DNA of 10,016 bases from UBA9732 sp963615565 (GTDB lineage: Bacteria; Spirochaetota; Spirochaetia; Sphaerochaetales; Sphaerochaetaceae): contig CAVEGR010000133.1 in the NCBI GenBank assembly GCA_963615565.1, positions 1 to 10,016 of the forward strand, given 5' to 3'. A program made the translations under genes and the position numbers. Shown in pieces: positions 5,911 to 10,016 of the stretch (position 1 is its first letter; each line of letters starts with the position of its first letter). A model generated the notes under the pieces. The model saw only the letters and a list, made by a program, of their open reading frames with translations, searched no databases and was not told the origin of the DNA.

Positions 5911-7197
5911 ATGAAGAAAACTCGTTATGCACAAGTTGGTACTGGTGGAAGAGCCAGAATGTATTATGAAGCAATAGCAACAACATACAAAGATATAAAT
6001 GAACTTGTTGGTTTTTGTGATTTAAGTGAAACAAGAATGCGTTATGCAAACTTTGTTCTTAAAGAGTTAGGCGCAAAAGAGGTTCCACAGTATCTTCCTC
6101 ATGAATTTGAGAGAATGATAGAAGAAACCAAGCCAGATGTGGTTATTGTTACTTCTGTTGACCGCACACATGATGATTACATAGTAAGGGCAATGGAAAA
6201 AGGTTGTGATGTTATCACAGAAAAGCCAATTACAATCAATGAGCAGAAAGCACAAAGAATCATTGATGCAGTAAAGCGTACTGGTAAACATGTAAGAGTT
6301 ACGTTTAATTATCGGTATGCTCCATATCACACAAAAGTAAGAGAGCTCATTAGAGATGGCGTTATAGGAAGACCGTTCCAAGTGCATTTTGAGTGGTTGT
6401 TAAATACTGTGCACGGTGCAGATTACTATAGAAGATGGCATAGCTGTAAAGTCAACAGTGGTGGACTTTTAGTTCATAAAGCAACACACCATTTTGACTT
6501 GGTAAACTTCTGGCTTGGTACAGAACCTGAGAAAGTTTTTGCTTTAGGCTCACTGAATTTCTATGGAAAAGAAGCTGCTGAAAAGCGTGGTGTTGAGAAG
6601 TTCTACTATAGATGTTATGGCTCAGAAGAAGCCAAAAATGATCCTTTTGCAATTGATATTGAGAATAATCCAAAACTCAAGGCATTGTATCTTGATGCTG
6701 AAAAGGATAGCGGATATATCAGAGATAGAAGTGTTTTTAGAGACGATATTTCTATTGAGGACACCATGAATGTAGTAGTTAAATACAAAAATGGTGCACA
6801 AATGTCTTATTCTTTGTTCTCTTATTCTCCTTGGGAGGGCTTTAATGTCTGCATAAATGGAGATAAGGGTAGAATAGAGTATACTGCATTAGAAAAACCT
6901 TATATCAATGCAGGTGGAGCTAAAGAGAACGAGGGTGCTACAGTTTTCCATAAGATTCGTGTTTGTCCAATGTTTGGTGCTCCATATGAAGTAGAAGTTG
7001 AGACAAAAGAAGGTGGACACGGAGGTGGAGACCCTGTTCTTTTGGACGATATCTTCCTTCCAAATCCTCCTTATGATGAATTCCACAGAGCAGCAGATTA
7101 TAAAGATGGCATTAAGTCTGCTTTAGTTGGAATTGCAGCAAATAAGAGTATTGCTTCTGGACTTCCTGTAGATATAAAAGACTTAGTGGAGTGGTAA
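5911..7197 (+). CDS. Gfo/Idh/MocA family oxidoreductase
   Basis: Cytoplasmic NAD(P)-dependent sugar or polyol oxidoreductase of 428 residues. The N-terminal Rossmann domain shows GTGGRAR (10-16) and the family's EKP motif (104-106, in VITEKPITI) that positions nicotinamide. The C-terminal alpha/beta domain contains SGGLLVHKATHHFD (183-196) and HGGGDPVLL (370-378). In the usual DxxxH catalytic pattern the aspartate position is His189, followed by Lys190; the His is kept (H193). This departs from common inositol or glucose-fructose dehydrogenases. AGGAG at 5899-5903 is 7 nt from the ATG at 5911; an adjacent ATG at 5908 would add one residue at a 4-nt spacing. Its stop is one base from the next start, with GGAG at 7188-7191 inside this gene. 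Substrate unknown; context suggests modifying a sugar or glycan residue. Confidence 0.88.
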   Translation: MKKTRYAQVGTGGRARMYYEAIATTYKDINELVGFCDLSETRMRYANFVLKELGAKEVPQYLPHEFERMIEETKPDVVIVTSVDRTHDDYIVRAMEKGCDVITEKPITINEQKAQRIIDAVKRTGKHVRVTFNYRYAPYHTKVRELIRDGVIGRPFQVHFEWLLNTVHGADYYRRWHSCKVNSGGLLVHKATHHFDLVNFWLGTEPEKVFALGSLNFYGKEAAEKRGVEKFYYRCYGSEEAKNDPFAIDIENNPKLKALYLDAEKDSGYIRDRSVFRDDISIEDTMNVVVKYKNGAQMSYSLFSYSPWEGFNVCINGDKGRIEYTALEKPYINAGGAKENEGATVFHKIRVCPMFGAPYEVEVETKEGGHGGGDPVLLDDIFLPNPPYDEFHRAADYKDGIKSALVGIAANKSIASGLPVDIKDLVEW

Positions 7198-7198
7198 C

Positions 7199-9202
7199 AT
7201 GAATCAAGTCTTATATGACAATTTCTCTACATTTCCGTTAGGTGCATTCCCCTATGACAGAGATCATTCTGCCATGGGGGAATATCATTATTATCCGGAA
7301 AAAGGCTACAAGTGTGGCTGGTTTGATCCAATAGCTGATTTTGATTTTCGTGGACCTTCGTGGATGGTCACTGATCCGCAGTTGAATGGAAATCATTTTA
7401 TGGAACAAATGCGTCTTAAGCCTCCAAAAGATAAAAAAGCTGTTCCCGTTCTCCGTAAGGGCGACACTCGCATGACGGATTATACTGTTACAGTTTCAAT
7501 GCGCGCTATGAGAAGAGACGAAATTTGCGGTCTGCTTTTTAGGTATCAAACAAGCATGATGCACTATGGATTCTACCTCCATGACAAAGGTGTTGAATTT
7601 CATAGAGTAAATAAAATGGAACGTACAATCCTTGCGCAAAAAGAGTTCAATTGGGCAGTAGACGAGTTTCATAATCTCAAAGTTGTTTGCAAAGCCAATA
7701 CTTTTACATGCTTTATTGATGATGTTGAAGTTCTCAATGTTACAGATTCTATGTATCAAAATGGTTGTATTGCACTATCTGCTTGCATGCCTGCCCAATA
7801 TGACACTGTTTGCGTTGAAATGACGGATGCTGAGCTCAAAGCATTTGAGAATAAGAAGTTAGAAGATGTGCAACGTATTGAAAAGAAGAAGGCATTTTTC
7901 CCACAGATGAAGCTTTCTAAGGTCATCAATCTTGAAAACTTTGGGGCTGCTAGACAAATCCGTTTTGGGCATCTTACGGGTACAAAAGAGCTTTTCTTCT
8001 TGATTGCTCAACACCAACGCCGTGTCTACAAAGACCGATATCCTTTCATAAGTTGCTTGACAGCTGTAAGTTTGGAAACTGGTAAAGTTTTATGGCAGAA
8101 AGGGGAGCCAATTGATGATGAGGATGTCACTCTGCTTACAACTGATCTTCCAATGCAGATTTATGACATTGATAATGATGGCATTGACGAAGTCATCACC
8201 AGCTATGATTTTCAACTTTTCATACTAGATGGCAGAACAGGGCAAGTTAAGAAAAGTATACCAACACCACAAAACACAGCAGACCCTAAAACTGTCACCG
8301 GCTTGGAATTTGGTAGATATGCCTTTAATAGGCTTAACGTGGATGCAATTCGTATTGTCAACGTCACGGGGAAAGACCGCCCAAGTGATATTTTGATTAA
8401 AGACCGATATTCTCGTCTGTGGCTTTATGATAAAGATCTCAATTTCTTATGGACCTTTTCCAAGTATAATACAGGTCACTTCCCATTTAGTTACGACTTT
8501 GATGGAGATGGAAAAGATGAGCTTTTCTCTTGCTACAACATGGTTGATCATGATGGCTCGTTGATGTGGTCTCTTCCTATAGAAACAGACCACACTGATG
8601 AGATTATTTTTGGTAAATATGGTCCAGATAGTGAGCCATGCCTTGCTATAGTATCGGGATGGGAAGGTTTTATGCTGGTAAATCTTCAGGGTAAAATTCT
8701 GCTACGTGATATCAATGGCCATGGCCAGCGCATAAGCATAGGAAATTACTGTCCTCAGCGTAAAGGGCTTGAGATTTGCACCACAACATATTGGCAAAAT
8801 AATGGCATTATCTACATGCATGATTATAAAGGTCAAGAAATATGGCATAGAGAAGCTGTGTGCAATGGCAATATCATTGCTCCAATTAACTGGAACGGTT
8901 CTGGGCAGGATTTAATCTTACTTAATGCAAGTGTTGAGCATGGAGGTCTAATGGATGGAGATGGAGATGTAGTTGTTCCTTTCCCCAATGATGGTCATCC
9001 AGATTTGTGTTGTGAAGTTCTTGATACAGAAGGTGATAACCGCGAAGAAATTGTTGTGTGGGATAGAAAGAGCTTGTATGTGTATACTCAGGACAGGCCA
9101 ATGGAAGAAAAAGATGAAATCTATGCTCCGGAAAAATATCCGCATTATAATGCATCAAATTATAGGGGTGAATATTCTTTTCCAAGGTGGATAAAAAAAT
9201 GA
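7199..9202 (+). CDS. Large cytoplasmic protein: jelly-roll-like domain plus predicted Ca-loop beta-propeller
   Basis: Function not established. The 667-residue product starts with no signal peptide or membrane segment, so it should be cytoplasmic. Residues about 85-208 look like a concanavalin/DUF1080-like beta-sandwich (alternating strands such as YTVTVSMRAM, GLLFRYQTS, FTCFIDDVEVLNV). Residues about 240-630 look like a beta-propeller with FG-GAP-type calcium loops: DIDNDGIDE (323-331), DFDGDGKDE (433-441) and the looser DTEGDNREE (609-617), plus MDGDGD near 585-590. Such loops and repeats such as ILDGRTGQV and MVDHDGSLMW recall propeller polysaccharide lyases of the rhamnogalacturonan lyase (PL11) type, but I cannot identify catalytic residues. 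A glycan lyase, a glycan-binding or a scaffold protein are all open. The 4-base overlap with the esterase gene and 1-base gap from the oxidoreductase indicate joint work on one substrate. Confidence 0.7.
   Translation: MNQVLYDNFSTFPLGAFPYDRDHSAMGEYHYYPEKGYKCGWFDPIADFDFRGPSWMVTDPQLNGNHFMEQMRLKPPKDKKAVPVLRKGDTRMTDYTVTVSMRAMRRDEICGLLFRYQTSMMHYGFYLHDKGVEFHRVNKMERTILAQKEFNWAVDEFHNLKVVCKANTFTCFIDDVEVLNVTDSMYQNGCIALSACMPAQYDTVCVEMTDAELKAFENKKLEDVQRIEKKKAFFPQMKLSKVINLENFGAARQIRFGHLTGTKELFFLIAQHQRRVYKDRYPFISCLTAVSLETGKVLWQKGEPIDDEDVTLLTTDLPMQIYDIDNDGIDEVITSYDFQLFILDGRTGQVKKSIPTPQNTADPKTVTGLEFGRYAFNRLNVDAIRIVNVTGKDRPSDILIKDRYSRLWLYDKDLNFLWTFSKYNTGHFPFSYDFDGDGKDELFSCYNMVDHDGSLMWSLPIETDHTDEIIFGKYGPDSEPCLAIVSGWEGFMLVNLQGKILLRDINGHGQRISIGNYCPQRKGLEICTTTYWQNNGIIYMHDYKGQEIWHREAVCNGNIIAPINWNGSGQDLILLNASVEHGGLMDGDGDVVVPFPNDGHPDLCCEVLDTEGDNREEIVVWDRKSLYVYTQDRPMEEKDEIYAPEKYPHYNASNYRGEYSFPRWIKK
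9186..9190 (+). promoter_or_regulatory. Ribosome binding site that decides the esterase start
   Basis: AAGGTGG (9184-9190) lies 8 nt before the ATG at 9199. The longer open frame would begin with the GTG at 9187, which is part of this very site, so the ATG is preferred and the protein begins MKEILCFGDSN. Confidence 0.7.
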
Positions 9203-9822
9203 AAGAAATATTATGTTTTGGAGACTCAAATACATATGGTGTAAACCCAGAAACTAATGAACGCTTTGGCAGAAATGAGAGATGGACTGGTCTCTTACAG
9301 AATATTCTTGGTAAAGATTACTATGTCATTGAAGATGGCTACAGTGGTCGTTCAACCTGTTTTTCTGATGACTCAGATCCTTTCAGAAGTGGAATTAAGG
9401 TCATAGAGCCCGTATTAAAGACTCATAGTCCGTTGGACATGATTGTTATAATGTTGGGCACAAATGACTTTAAAGCACAATTTAGTATGACTGCAAAGGT
9501 ATCTGGTTATGCATTAAAGAGAATTGTGGATAAGATTCACCATTATTACGGAGACAAATGTCCAAAGATACTTCTAGTTTCTCCAATTATGATTGGAGAA
9601 GATGTGGAAAATTGTAGATTTTGGGAATGCGATAAGCATTCATATGAGGAAATCAAAAAGGTTCCAGCAGTTTATGAAGAAGTTGCACGTCAGACAGGAT
9701 CTGCCTTTTTTGCTGCATCTTCTGTTGCCTGTGCAGGGTCAGATTGTCTACATATGACACAAGAAAGTCACAAAGCTCTAGCAGAGGCATTAGCACCAAT
9801 TATTGTAGATTTATTAAAATAA
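9199..9822 (+). CDS. SGNH/GDSL-family hydrolase (probable carbohydrate esterase)
   Basis: Small cytoplasmic ester hydrolase of 207 residues with the four SGNH blocks: nucleophile S10 in FGDSNTYG, glycine block EDGYSGRST (45-53), N89 in MLGTND, and D182/H185 in SDCLHM. There is no signal peptide. The family includes acetyl and aryl esterases, and the arrangement with the oxidoreductase and propeller protein suggests removal of an acyl group, probably acetyl, from a sugar or oligosaccharide; this is inference. The ATG overlaps the upstream stop by four bases (ATGA). The gene ends 12 nt before the A-run of a strong terminator, so it closes the transcription unit. Confidence 0.88.
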   Translation: MKEILCFGDSNTYGVNPETNERFGRNERWTGLLQNILGKDYYVIEDGYSGRSTCFSDDSDPFRSGIKVIEPVLKTHSPLDMIVIMLGTNDFKAQFSMTAKVSGYALKRIVDKIHHYYGDKCPKILLVSPIMIGEDVENCRFWECDKHSYEEIKKVPAVYEEVARQTGSAFFAASSVACAGSDCLHMTQESHKALAEALAPIIVDLLK

Positions 9823-9834
9823 GTTGTTTTGTTG

Positions 9835-9867
9835 AAAAAAAAGGGTTGCTTTTGGCAACCCTTTTTT
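9835..9867. terminator. Bidirectional intrinsic terminator
   Basis: GGGTTGC (9843-9849) pairs perfectly with GCAACCC (9855-9861) around a 5-base loop. An 8-base A-run (9835-9842) precedes the stem and a 6-base T-run (9862-9867) follows it, so each strand has the hairpin-plus-U-run form. It lies between convergent genes, ending the esterase unit rightward and the decarboxylase unit leftward. Confidence 0.93.
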
Positions 9868-9882
9868 GTTCTATTGATAGTC

Positions 9883-10016
9883 TTACAGAAGAGCAACCGC
9901 TGGTCTGAGTCCATCAATGAGAGGTTCCATGATAGGAACACAAGCAAGAAGAACACCAGCAACAACAGCACTTCCAATAACACCAGAGACGTTTGGTCCC
10001 ATAGCGTGCATGAGAA
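9883..10016 (-). CDS. Sodium-pumping decarboxylase beta subunit, C-terminal end (5' part outside window)
   Basis: The last 43 codons of a minus-strand gene are present, ending in TAA at 9885-9883. The peptide contains HAMGPNVSGVIGSAVVAGVL (residues 3-22 of the fragment), which matches the conserved C-terminal membrane segment I recall from beta subunits of sodium-translocating oxaloacetate, methylmalonyl-CoA and glutaconyl-CoA decarboxylases. These are integral membrane proteins that couple decarboxylation to sodium export in anaerobes. Which substrate applies cannot be told from this tail, so no symbol is given. The terminator at 9835-9867 lies 15 nt beyond the stop. The alpha and gamma subunit genes, if present, would be to the right. 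Confidence 0.8.
   Translation of the reverse strand, partial: LMHAMGPNVSGVIGSAVVAGVLLACVPIMEPLIDGLRPAVALL

Noticed and set aside
8922..9185. Minus-strand His- and Leu-rich frame of 87 codons
   Set aside because: Reverse reading of the propeller protein's C-terminal codons; composition bias comes from that gene.

Overview
The window is 10 kb of AT-rich bacterial chromosome (judged by eye, not counted). It is densely packed, with strong AGGAG-type ribosome binding sites about 7 nt from most starts. I see no tRNA, rRNA, CRISPR array, insertion sequence or prophage gene. Core genes (prfA, prmC, a dCMP deaminase, an RNase D-like exonuclease) sit beside anaerobe-type metabolism: a short-chain threonine dehydrogenase with Kbl, and the end of a sodium-pump decarboxylase beta subunit. 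A host-associated or anaerobic low-GC bacterium fits. From memory, Treponema pallidum has prfA-hemK close to oxaloacetate decarboxylase genes, so a treponeme is my weak first guess and an anaerobic Firmicute the alternative.

Layout. Positions 1-2093 (minus strand) read as one operon: an XRE-cupin regulator, then prfA (14 nt gap), then prmC (1 nt overlap, cut by the left edge). Positions 2094-2223 form a divergent control region with a near-consensus promoter firing rightward and several small dyads. Positions 2224-4379 (plus) hold tdh and kbl with an ATGA overlap; together they convert threonine plus CoA to glycine plus acetyl-CoA. Positions 4380-4494 are a leader with two hairpins. Positions 4495-5865 hold the dCMP deaminase and the RNase D-like exonuclease, 3 nt apart. 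Positions 5911-9822 hold a tightly coupled trio: a Gfo/Idh/MocA oxidoreductase, a 667-residue protein with a jelly-roll-like front and a predicted Ca-loop beta-propeller, and an SGNH esterase. A strong bidirectional terminator at 9835-9867 separates this trio from the convergent decarboxylase gene at the right edge.

How the genes may work together. The XRE-cupin protein is well placed to control tdh-kbl and its own operon, which would link threonine breakdown to a transcription unit for translation termination. The trio has no signal peptides and looks like a cytoplasmic carbohydrate-processing set (oxidoreductase, possible lyase or glycan-binding propeller, deacylase). Its substrate cannot be read from the sequence. 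It is the least explained and most interesting part of the window.
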